Assembly (NCBI RefSeq): GCF_008370685.1 | Contig: NZ_VTZU01000006.1 | Span: 86,097-150,096 of the forward strand | Direction: 5' to 3' | DNA from: Aquimarina sp. RZ0 | Lineage (GTDB): Bacteria > Bacteroidota > Bacteroidia > Flavobacteriales > Flavobacteriaceae | DNA: 64,000 bases | Shown: positions 36,305 to 44,020 of the stretch, piece by piece | Numbering within the stretch: position 1 is the stretch's first letter | Layout of the letters: each line of letters begins with the position of its first letter | Translations under genes and position numbers: made by a program | Notes under the pieces: model-generated | The model's database searches: none | Told to the model about the DNA's origin: nothing | The model's input: only the letters and a program-made list of their open reading frames with translations

Positions 36305-36661
36305 TTATCTTTTCTTACTTCTTGTGATTGTTACCATTTCTACATTTCCTCCAATTGGAGGATTAATTTTAGAAACATCAATAATCACCTTATCAACGAG
36401 TGGTAGTTCTAATAGTATACGATTTAAAATTCGTTCGGCAGCATGTTCCAACAGTTTAGAACGAATAGCCATTTCTTCTTTAACAATATGATTGAGATGG
36501 ACATAATCAATAGTATCACTCAGGTTATCAGTTGTTGCGGATCTGGTAAGATTTGCATGTACTTTTAGGTCTATTCTATAATCAGAACCTATCTTTTTTT
36601 CTTCTACAAGACATCCGTGATAAGCATATATCTTGATATTTTTTAATTTAATTAATCCCAC
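36305..36661 (-). CDS. folB: Dihydroneopterin aldolase
   Basis: A 118-residue enzyme of folate synthesis converting dihydroneopterin to 6-hydroxymethyl-dihydropterin and glycolaldehyde. Motifs are KLKNIKIYAYHGCLVEEK, IGSDYRIDLKV and the C-terminal INPPIGGNVEMV. The frame is open to a GTG at 36673, but a -7 box covers 36673-36680, so transcription would begin inside that extension. The GTG at 36661 (MGLIKLKN) gives the family's normal start and is preferred. Confidence 0.93.
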   Translation of the reverse strand: MGLIKLKNIKIYAYHGCLVEEKKIGSDYRIDLKVHANLTRSATTDNLSDTIDYVHLNHIVKEEMAIRSKLLEHAAERILNRILLELPLVDKVIIDVSKINPPIGGNVEMVTITRSKKR

Positions 36662-36672
36662 AAATTTTTTCA

Positions 36673-36680
36673 CAAAGATA
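36673..36680 (-). promoter_or_regulatory. -7 box for folB
   Basis: Minus-strand TATCTTTG, a full TAnnTTTG match, 11 bases before the preferred GTG start. It predicts a very short leader and argues against the longer start. Confidence 0.5.
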
Positions 36681-36788
36681 CTAAGAATGTTTAGTTAGCC
36701 TATACTCAAAAATTGATGTTTTATTAAAGACGTATATAATAGCAGAATAGATTTTATATAATTATTATGAGCGGTTAGAAATAATAGG

Positions 36789-36796
36789 TAGTTTTG
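36789..36796 (+). promoter_or_regulatory. -7 box for glnS
   Basis: TAGTTTTG matches TAnnTTTG and lies 17 bases before the preferred glnS start. It also argues against the longer open frame that begins at 36796. Confidence 0.5.
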
Positions 36797-36813
36797 TGTT
36801 TTATTTTTTACCA

Positions 36814-38862
36814 ATGACAGAAGAAAAGAAATCACTCAATTTTATTGAGCATATTATAGAAGAAGATTTAAAAAATGGAATGGATTCTAACGAATTACGT
36901 TTTCGTTTTCCACCAGAACCGAATGGATATTTGCATATTGGTCATACCAAGGCAATTGGTATAAGTTTTGGTTTAGGACTTACCTATAATGCCCCCGTAA
37001 ATTTACGTTTTGACGATACCAATCCCGCCAAAGAAGAGCAAGAATATGTAGATGCTATCAAAGATGATATTTTGTGGTTAGGTTATCAGTGGGATAAAGA
37101 GTGTTATTCATCTGACTATTTTCAGCAATTATATGACTGGACAATACAATTAATAAAAGATGGAAAGGCTTATGTAGATACACAAACCTCTGAGGAGATA
37201 GCCATACAAAAAGGTACCACGACAGAAGAAGGAATTAATAGTCCATATAGAAATAGATCTGTCAAAGAAAATTTAGGATTGTTTCAAAGAATGAAAGAAG
37301 GAGAATTTGAGGAAGGTACCTGTGTTTTGAGAGCTAAAATAGATATGGCCGACCCCAATATGCTAATGAGAGATCCTCTGATGTATAGAATACTAAAAAA
37401 AACACATCATAGAACGGGTGATCAATGGTGTATTTATCCTATGTATGATTGGACGCACGGAGAAAGTGATTATATAGAAGGAATTTCGCATTCATTATGT
37501 TCATTAGAATTCAAACCGCATCGAAAGCTATATGATTGGTTTTTGGATCAGATATACAGTGATGATGGGATTCGACCAAAACAGAGAGAGTTTGCACGTT
37601 TGAACTTGAGTTATACTATCATGAGCAAACGTAAGTTACTAAAATTGGTTGAAGAAGGTGTTGTCAAAGGATGGAATGATCCTAGAATGCCTACAATTTC
37701 GGGATTAAGAAGGAGAGGATATACACCAACATCGATTCGTAAATTTGTAGAAACAGTCGGTGTCGCAAAAAGAGAAAATATCATTGATGTTTCTCTATTA
37801 GAATTCTGTGTACGTGAAGATCTTAATAAAACGGCATCGAGGGTTATGGCAGTTTTGGATCCGGTTAAATTAGTAATTACCAATTATCCAATAGAAAAAG
37901 ATGAATGGTTAGATGCAGAAAACAATCCTGAAGATACAGGAGCAGGATCCAGAAAAGTTCCTTTTTCCGGTGAGTTATATATAGAACGGGAAGATTTTAA
38001 AGAAGAAGCTGGTAATAAATATTTTAGATTAACTTTAGGTAAAGAAGTTCGTCTTAAAAATGCTTATATTATCAAAGGTGAAAAAGTACTAAAAGATGCC
38101 GCTGGAACAGTTACTGAGATTCATTGTACGTATGATCCTAAAAGTAGGTCGGGTAGTGGCTCAGAAGAGTCTAAACGTAATGTAAAAGGGACGTTACATT
38201 GGGTATCTGTAAAACATGCTATTTCTGCGGAAATAAGAATGTATGATCGATTGTTTAATGATGAATCACCAGACGGTCAAAAAGATAAAGATTTTATGGA
38301 ATTTGTGAATCCGGATTCTTTAAAAGTGATTACAGGTTTTGTAGAACCAAGTCTTGAGAACTCTAATGTTTTGGATCAATTTCAATTTCAGAGATTGGGA
38401 TATTTTAATGTAGATAGTGATAGTAAAAAGGATGCTTTGGTATTTAATAAAACGGTAGGTTTACGAGATACCTGGGGCAAAGTAAAACCAGCAGATACTA
38501 AACAAGAAGTAAAGTCTACACCACAACAGAATCAACAAAAAGAGATACCTGCAATCGAAGAAGTAAAGAGAGCAGGGAAGAAGTATACCAATTTACCAGA
38601 AAATAAAAGAGAAGCTCTTAAAATTAAAATTATAGATGCTGCCAAAAAGGTAGATATTGAAGAATTGATTCCGTTATACGGAACTGCTGCCAAAAAAGTA
38701 GGCACAAGAATTGCTGTAACTATAGCATTGGGAGTAGTATTAGAAAATAAAAACCTTATTCCTGATGAGTCGGCAAAAGAATTTATTCTTAAGGGTAAAG
38801 AAGATGCTCATGAATTACTTAAATCAGAGGCTGAACATATTGCGACTAAATTTGAATTATAA
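36814..38862 (+). CDS. glnS: Glutaminyl-tRNA synthetase with a C-terminal extension
   Basis: A 682-residue class I synthetase that charges tRNA-Gln directly. The HIGH motif is EPNGYLHIGHTKA, the KMSKS-like motif is YTIMSKRKL, and the specificity region PMYDWTHGESDYIEG is typical of GlnRS. The catalytic and anticodon-binding parts end near residue 550. A further 125 residues follow: a Lys/Gln-rich linker (KPADTKQEVKS) and a helical domain ending KSEAEHIATKFEL. That tail recalls the YqeY-like extensions of some GlnRS proteins but I cannot assign it. ATG 36814 is chosen over the upstream non-ATG start. Confidence 0.94.
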   Translation: MTEEKKSLNFIEHIIEEDLKNGMDSNELRFRFPPEPNGYLHIGHTKAIGISFGLGLTYNAPVNLRFDDTNPAKEEQEYVDAIKDDILWLGYQWDKECYSSDYFQQLYDWTIQLIKDGKAYVDTQTSEEIAIQKGTTTEEGINSPYRNRSVKENLGLFQRMKEGEFEEGTCVLRAKIDMADPNMLMRDPLMYRILKKTHHRTGDQWCIYPMYDWTHGESDYIEGISHSLCSLEFKPHRKLYDWFLDQIYSDDGIRPKQREFARLNLSYTIMSKRKLLKLVEEGVVKGWNDPRMPTISGLRRRGYTPTSIRKFVETVGVAKRENIIDVSLLEFCVREDLNKTASRVMAVLDPVKLVITNYPIEKDEWLDAENNPEDTGAGSRKVPFSGELYIEREDFKEEAGNKYFRLTLGKEVRLKNAYIIKGEKVLKDAAGTVTEIHCTYDPKSRSGSGSEESKRNVKGTLHWVSVKHAISAEIRMYDRLFNDESPDGQKDKDFMEFVNPDSLKVITGFVEPSLENSNVLDQFQFQRLGYFNVDSDSKKDALVFNKTVGLRDTWGKVKPADTKQEVKSTPQQNQQKEIPAIEEVKRAGKKYTNLPENKREALKIKIIDAAKKVDIEELIPLYGTAAKKVGTRIAVTIALGVVLENKNLIPDESAKEFILKGKEDAHELLKSEAEHIATKFEL

Positions 38863-38881
38863 TATATTAATATAATGTACT

Positions 38882-38911
38882 AAAAAAGGTTTCCAATCGG
38901 AAACCTTTTTT
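38882..38911 (+). terminator. Terminator after glnS
   Basis: The stem aaaaaaggtttcc / ggaaacctttttt with loop aatc is perfect and followed by T residues. Confidence 0.92.
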
Positions 38912-38962
38912 AGTACTGTCATAAAATAAGAGATACTATATCCAATTCCTTAATTTTCTTTT

Positions 38963-39010
38963 AAAGTAAATTTACTTCGAAGCATTTAAATCTCTATAAT
39001 TGAGTAAAAA
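38963..39010 (+). repeat. Repeat family R3, partial copy d
   Basis: Only the right part is left (cgaagcatttaaatctc, then a decayed ctctataattgag hairpin), preceded by a short aaagtaaa trace of the left end. Confidence 0.6.
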
Positions 39011-39061
39011 CGGAATAGTACAAATACGAATGGGTATTATTAGATCAGAAATGATAGTATA

Positions 39062-39571
39062 TTAATTATTAGCGATTTGTTCATCTTCAGGAATCTTAAT
39101 TTCTGTTTTAAAATCAGAAAATAATTTTTTGGTTTCCGGATCGTTTAATAATTTATTAGATTCGATAAAATACCATTGTTGTTTTTTCTTATCATAAAAT
39201 CCAAATAATGAACTTTTTAGGGTAATGGGTCTTCCATTAAAATCCATTTTTATGGTATTTTTGACGAGGGAACGATACTCTTTTTTTTCTTTTCTTATTT
39301 CAGAAACTTCATCGATTTCAGAACTAACTATTTTTATTTTCTGAGCGGACATGGTTTTATAAACCTGTTCTATTATTTCTTTTACCTCTGTTTGTCCATA
39401 TTTTTGGATAATTTTAGGATGTGTGTATTTTATAATTGTAGTAGCATCTTTTTTTATGGAAGCATTAGAAACGGCTTTGGCATCTCTTAATGCGAATTTT
39501 TTTAATTCATTAATATTTTGAGAGTGTAAACTACTAGAAATTAAAAATAATATTAGTAGATAATTTTTCAT
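39062..39571 (-). CDS. Secreted protein of unknown function
   Basis: A 169-residue protein with a signal peptide (MKNYLLILFLISSSLHSQ). The mature part has a helix with IKKDATTIIKYTHPKII, a mixed middle and strands near WYFIESNKLLNDPETKKLF, consistent with a small NTF2-like or lipoprotein-carrier-like fold, which I cannot confirm. ATG 39571 gives a proper signal peptide; the longer open frame to 39613 does not. Confidence 0.7.
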   Translation of the reverse strand: MKNYLLILFLISSSLHSQNINELKKFALRDAKAVSNASIKKDATTIIKYTHPKIIQKYGQTEVKEIIEQVYKTMSAQKIKIVSSEIDEVSEIRKEKKEYRSLVKNTIKMDFNGRPITLKSSLFGFYDKKKQQWYFIESNKLLNDPETKKLFSDFKTEIKIPEDEQIANN

Positions 39572-39812
39572 GGTATTGTTTTTTGTTAAAAGTAATTTTT
39601 CTGAGGTAATCAATTAATGTTATTATTTTTAGTTTTTCATCAATTTTATTTATAAAAAAACGGTTCGTATAAATAGATTTAAGAGCATATAAAAATAAAT
39701 GAATGTTAGATTAGTATCTATAGTATGAACGAAGCTTAAATGATCTTATTTTTTATTTTTGGAATAATCTTACAATCTTATAAGTATATCTTTTTTTTGG
39801 CACAAAAATATG

Positions 39813-39842
39813 AAAACCCTATCAAATTTTTTGATAGGGTTT
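39813..39842 (-). terminator. Terminator after the SPFH-domain gene
   Basis: The stem aaccctatcaa / ttgatagggtt is followed on the minus strand by T-rich sequence. It lies 26 bases past the stop of the SPFH gene. Confidence 0.8.
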
Positions 39843-39867
39843 ATTATATTTTGTTGTAATTTGAAGA

Positions 39868-40812
39868 TTAATCACTAGTTTTTTTTCCTCCCAATCCTTT
39901 TTTAGCGTTTTGTTTTTTCATTTCTTCTCCAATTTGATTAGATGCGGTAAAAGAAGCAATCATATTATTTAACATATCACTTCCTGCTTGTGGAGAGTTT
40001 GGTAACAATATCAAATTACTATTGGTTTCTTCACCAATGGATTGTAATGTATCATAATGTTGTGTTACCACAATAAGGGCAGAAGCTTCCTGAGAATTAA
40101 TACCTACATTGTTTAATACATCTACACTTTCTTCTAATCCTCTTGCAATTTCTCTACGTTGATCAGCAATACCTTGTCCTTGTAATCTTTTACTTTCAGC
40201 TTCGGCACGCGCTTTGGCAACAATTTTGATACGTTCAGCTTCGGCTTCATATTCTGCTGCTACCTTTTCACGTTCTGCTGCATTGATTCTGTTCATTGCT
40301 TCTTTTACTTGCATATCCGGATCAATATCAGTTACCAATGTCTTAATGATATCATATCCATAATTGACCATAGCCTCATTTAATTCTTGTTTTACAGCAA
40401 TAGCGATATCATCTTTTCTTTCAAAAACATCATCCAATTTCATTTTAGGAACCTCTGCGCGAACTACATCAAATACGTAGGATGTAATCTGATCGTGTGG
40501 ATTTTCTAGTTTATAAAAAGCGTCATACACTTTTTCTTTTATTACTTGAAATTGAACTGAAATTTTTAAACGAACAAATACATCATCTTTCGTTTTTGTT
40601 TCTACCAAAACATCGAGTTGTTGAATTTTTAAGTTTATACGTCCGGCGATACGATCAAAAACCGGTATTTTAAAATGTAAGCCCGAATTTCTGATACTTA
40701 AGAACTTTCCAAATCGTTCTACAATTGCAGATGTTTGCTGTTTTACTGTAAAAATTCCTGAGATAAGAATTATAAAACTTAGTATTATGAGTGGTATAAG
40801 ATATAGTCCCAT
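39868..40812 (-). CDS. SPFH/band-7 (stomatin-like) membrane protein
   Basis: A 314-residue protein with one N-terminal transmembrane helix (YLIPLIILSFIILISGIF), then a band-7 domain (VERFGKFLSIRNSGLHFKIP and NYGYDIIKTLVTDIDPD) and a coiled coil rich in Ala and Glu (AAEYEAEAERIKIVAKARAE). It resembles QmcA and stomatin-type proteins that form oligomeric membrane microdomains. A linked NfeD or protease gene is absent. The tail is Lys/Gln-rich. Confidence 0.9.
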   Translation of the reverse strand: MGLYLIPLIILSFIILISGIFTVKQQTSAIVERFGKFLSIRNSGLHFKIPVFDRIAGRINLKIQQLDVLVETKTKDDVFVRLKISVQFQVIKEKVYDAFYKLENPHDQITSYVFDVVRAEVPKMKLDDVFERKDDIAIAVKQELNEAMVNYGYDIIKTLVTDIDPDMQVKEAMNRINAAEREKVAAEYEAEAERIKIVAKARAEAESKRLQGQGIADQRREIARGLEESVDVLNNVGINSQEASALIVVTQHYDTLQSIGEETNSNLILLPNSPQAGSDMLNNMIASFTASNQIGEEMKKQNAKKGLGGKKTSD

Positions 40813-40935
40813 CGTTTTTTATATTAAATGTTAATGACACATTGAATTTACTAATTAATTGTAAATCATTGCGTTTTATTTAGGAATAGTTATCCCGGTA
40901 AGGTATACTTTTGTCAAATTAATAAATAGCAACAA

Positions 40936-41034
40936 TTTACTCGATAATCGAGATTTAAATGCTACGAGGCTTGCCTCGAAATAAAAATGTCTTTTTCAAT
41001 AAATGCCTCGTAGGCTTACACCGAGGTAGTTTAC
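40936..41034 (-). repeat. Repeat family R3, copy e (inverted)
   Basis: A full copy on the opposite strand, reading tttactcgataatcgag on the plus strand and ending with ccgaggtagtttacc. Hairpins cgaggcttgcctcg and ctcgataatcgag are perfect or nearly so. It sits in the 450-bp gap between gltX and the SPFH gene, which otherwise holds only the gltX terminator. Confidence 0.9.
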
Positions 41035-41203
41035 CAGCCTTTTTTGAAGAGATTTTTGATATGTCTTCAACGCTTTTTAAGTCTTTCTATTAACCAAAAT
41101 ACTACTACTTTTACATCCTTATATTATTTTTATACTGCTGGCAAATTAGTTAAGTATACTTTATAAGTATACAATCTTTAATAAATGTTACAATTTATTA
41201 AAA

Positions 41204-41236
41204 ATAAAATCCACTATCATGAGTACGATAGTGGAT
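41204..41236 (-). terminator. Terminator after gltX
   Basis: The stem atccactatc / gatagtggat with loop atgagtac is followed on the minus strand by a T-rich run. It lies 27 bases after the gltX stop. Confidence 0.82.
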
Positions 41237-41262
41237 GATAGGTGTAAAAAGGAGTATAGAGA

Positions 41263-42774
41263 TTATAGTTTTTGAATGCAATGTTCTATTCTCGTTATGG
41301 TTTCGTCTTTGCCGATCACTGACATAATCTGAAATAAATCAGGTCCTTGTAAAGATCCTATTAGTGAAATACGCAAAGGCATCATAATTTTACCAAAACT
41401 AATTTCTTTTACAGTAATCCATCCTTTTATAGTCTCTGAAAGAGTCTCTGGAGAAAAATCGCTGATATTTGTAATGATATTGGCAAGTTCATTCATAAGA
41501 ACCGGTGTATCCTCTTTCCAGGCTTTTTTGGAAGCTTTTGTGTCATAGGTAGAAGGAGCTATAAAAAAGAATGAAGATAAATCCCAAAGATCTCTAAAAA
41601 ATACAGCACGTTCTTTAATCATTGTTACTACCTGAACCAAGTCTAAGTCTGAATTGATGTTTTTTTCTGTTAATATTTTTTCTAATTGTTCCACGTGTAT
41701 GGTGGTATCAGTTTTTTGAAAATATTGTTGTTGAAACCATTTGGTTTTTTCGGGATCAAATTTGGCACCAGCTTTATTTACTTTATTAAGGTCAAAAGAA
41801 GCTATTAATTCTTCTAGTGAAAATAACTCTTGTTCTGTTCCAGGATTCCATCCTAAAAAAGCTAACATATTGATAACGGCTTCTGGCAAATATTCATCCT
41901 CACGATAGCCAGTTGCTATTTCGTTGGTCTTAGGATCTGTCCATTGTAGTGGAAAAACGGGAAAACCCATTTTATCGCCATCTCTTTTACTTAATTTTCC
42001 TTTTCCAACAGGTTTGAGAATAAGTGGAAGATGGGCAAATGAAGGAGTTTCCCAATTAAGTGCCTTATATAATAAAACATGCAAAGCCATCGATGGCAGC
42101 CATTCTTCTCCACGGATGACATGAGTAATTTTCATTAAATGGTCATCTACAATATTCGCAAGATGATAGGTAGGCATACCATCACTTTTGAATAATATTT
42201 TGTCGTCTAGAATATTGGTGTCTATTTTCATATCACCCCTAATTTCATCGGTCAGATGCAAAATTTCATCTTGCGGGCATTTAAAACGGATTACATATTT
42301 TTCTCCAGCATTAATTCGTTTTAGAACGTCATCTTCAGAAAGCGATAAGGAATTATTAAGCTTTTGTCTGTTATGCCAATTGTAAATAAAGTTTTTGCCT
42401 TTTGCCTCGTGATCCTTTCTATGTTGATCCAGAGATTCTGATGAATCAAAAGCATAATAGGCATATCCATTAACAATCAGTTGGTCTGCATATTGTTTAT
42501 ATAAATCTTTTCTTTCACTCTGTCGATAGGGTCCGTTTCCTTGTTCTTTTCCTGGTCCTTCATCGAATGGAATTTTACACCAGTTTAATGCTTCGATAAT
42601 ATAATTTTCGGCGCCTTCAACATATCTGTTCTGGTCGGTATCTTCTATTCTAAGAACAAAAATTCCATTATGTTTTTTAGCAAATAAATAATTAAATAAT
42701 GCGGTTCTTACACCGCCAATATGCAAAGGTCCCGTTGGGCTAGGAGCAAATCGTACCCTAATATTTGTTGTCAT
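41263..42774 (-). CDS. gltX: Glutamyl-tRNA synthetase
   Basis: A 503-residue class I synthetase that charges tRNA-Glu. Motifs: RFAPSPTGPLHIGGVRTALF (HIGH motif), the zinc-less insert, HVIRGEEWLPSMALHVLLY, and the KMSKS-like LSKRDG. Its length and layout are typical of a discriminating bacterial enzyme. Since glnS is also present, this organism appears to charge tRNA-Gln directly. Confidence 0.97.
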   Translation of the reverse strand: MTTNIRVRFAPSPTGPLHIGGVRTALFNYLFAKKHNGIFVLRIEDTDQNRYVEGAENYIIEALNWCKIPFDEGPGKEQGNGPYRQSERKDLYKQYADQLIVNGYAYYAFDSSESLDQHRKDHEAKGKNFIYNWHNRQKLNNSLSLSEDDVLKRINAGEKYVIRFKCPQDEILHLTDEIRGDMKIDTNILDDKILFKSDGMPTYHLANIVDDHLMKITHVIRGEEWLPSMALHVLLYKALNWETPSFAHLPLILKPVGKGKLSKRDGDKMGFPVFPLQWTDPKTNEIATGYREDEYLPEAVINMLAFLGWNPGTEQELFSLEELIASFDLNKVNKAGAKFDPEKTKWFQQQYFQKTDTTIHVEQLEKILTEKNINSDLDLVQVVTMIKERAVFFRDLWDLSSFFFIAPSTYDTKASKKAWKEDTPVLMNELANIITNISDFSPETLSETIKGWITVKEISFGKIMMPLRISLIGSLQGPDLFQIMSVIGKDETITRIEHCIQKL

Positions 42775-42816
42775 GATATTATTTTTTATTACCTATAGAG
42801 GTTTACAAAGCGATGA

Positions 42817-42824
42817 CAAAGATA
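42817..42824 (-). promoter_or_regulatory. -7 box for gltX
   Basis: Minus-strand TATCTTTG, a full TAnnTTTG match, 42 bases upstream of the gltX ATG. Confidence 0.5.
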
Positions 42825-42884
42825 CAATGTTAAGTAAGTGTTTTGAAATGATTTTATTTAATAAATAGGTAAAAATAAAATGCT

Positions 42885-43925
42885 TCACTTAGTTTTCATG
42901 TTGTTAGGTATTCGCTTGTTCATTATTAAAAACCATATAGGTGGAAATAAAGAGAGTACCATGGATGTAGGATATCCAAATGGTAACTGGGGGCTGTTAT
43001 GGTGATGATCCAAAAGTTGATATTTTTTAGAAGATCTATAATGATGATCACTATGTCTGGTTAATTCAAATAATAGTATGCGTCCTAACAGATGATTAGA
43101 ATTCCACGAATGAATTTCATTTACTCTTTCATATCTACCAGAAGAATTTTTCTTTCTCAATAAACCATAATGTTCAATGTAGTTAATGGTTTCTAGTAAA
43201 AGAAAACCAACAATACCAGAAAAAATGGCTATTGTTAGTCCTTGAGTACCAAATAAGATTAAGATGGTTAGTAAGTAAGCAGTGCTAATTATAAGATACC
43301 AGAACATATCATTTTTTGGAGAAAAGAAAGAAATGCTTTTTTGTTTCAAAAGAGTATGTTGAATTTTCCAGGCACTTATATATTGTCCGATGGTCGATGT
43401 AACCCAAAAAGAGTAGACGGGTTGATTGTATTTTGCAGTAGCAGGATCTTCTTGCGTAGCGGCTTTTAGATGGTGACCAAAGTTGTGTTCTATATAAAAA
43501 TGCATATATAAAGAGGGTAGAAGCAGAGCTTTGGCAATATATCTTTCTTGGGTAAATCGATGACCTAATTCGTGACCTACATTAATACCATTGGCACCTA
43601 GAACGATTCCGGTAGAAATGACAATGCCAGCGAGCTCAAAGTTTTTTAGATCAAAAGATGTTACAGTATACAGCGTGAAAATAAGAACAGCATATATAAT
43701 AGGTAGATTAAGATACAAAAGCCAATCATAAAATCTTTTTTTTCCTTTAGAATTGCGAATCTTTTCATCTAAATTTTCTGTTGATGCAGGTGTAAAAAGT
43801 TCAACAATAGGTATAATGCCAAAGACATAAATAGGAGTGATGTACACATAAATATCTCGTAACCATATACTGATAACAGCTATTATTGGTATAGAATAGG
43901 CAGATATATATTTTAAATCATTCAT
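42885..43925 (-). CDS. AlkB-like alkane 1-monooxygenase / membrane fatty-acid hydroxylase
   Basis: A 346-residue integral membrane diiron enzyme. Six or so hydrophobic helices surround the histidine boxes HELGH, EHNFGHH and RHSDHH, plus the NYIEHYGL motif that is diagnostic for AlkB-type alkane hydroxylases. Terminal hydroxylation of alkanes or alkyl chains is the family's reaction; it needs a rubredoxin and reductase, neither of which is encoded in this window. It converges with nothing close and starts 95 bases from the divergent DUF4175 gene. Confidence 0.9.
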   Translation of the reverse strand: MNDLKYISAYSIPIIAVISIWLRDIYVYITPIYVFGIIPIVELFTPASTENLDEKIRNSKGKKRFYDWLLYLNLPIIYAVLIFTLYTVTSFDLKNFELAGIVISTGIVLGANGINVGHELGHRFTQERYIAKALLLPSLYMHFYIEHNFGHHLKAATQEDPATAKYNQPVYSFWVTSTIGQYISAWKIQHTLLKQKSISFFSPKNDMFWYLIISTAYLLTILILFGTQGLTIAIFSGIVGFLLLETINYIEHYGLLRKKNSSGRYERVNEIHSWNSNHLLGRILLFELTRHSDHHYRSSKKYQLLDHHHNSPQLPFGYPTSMVLSLFPPIWFLIMNKRIPNNMKTK

Positions 43926-44020
43926 ACTATCTTATTTTCTAACCGTTTGAATTATAATAAATATAACAAATCTATTTAAAATAATGTTGTAGATTTATTG
44001 ATTAGTGAAATTTAAGCGAT

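Noticed and set aside
36662..36673. GTG at 36673 as folB start
   Set aside because: A -7 box overlaps it, so the message would begin downstream; GTG 36661 gives the normal FolB N-terminus.
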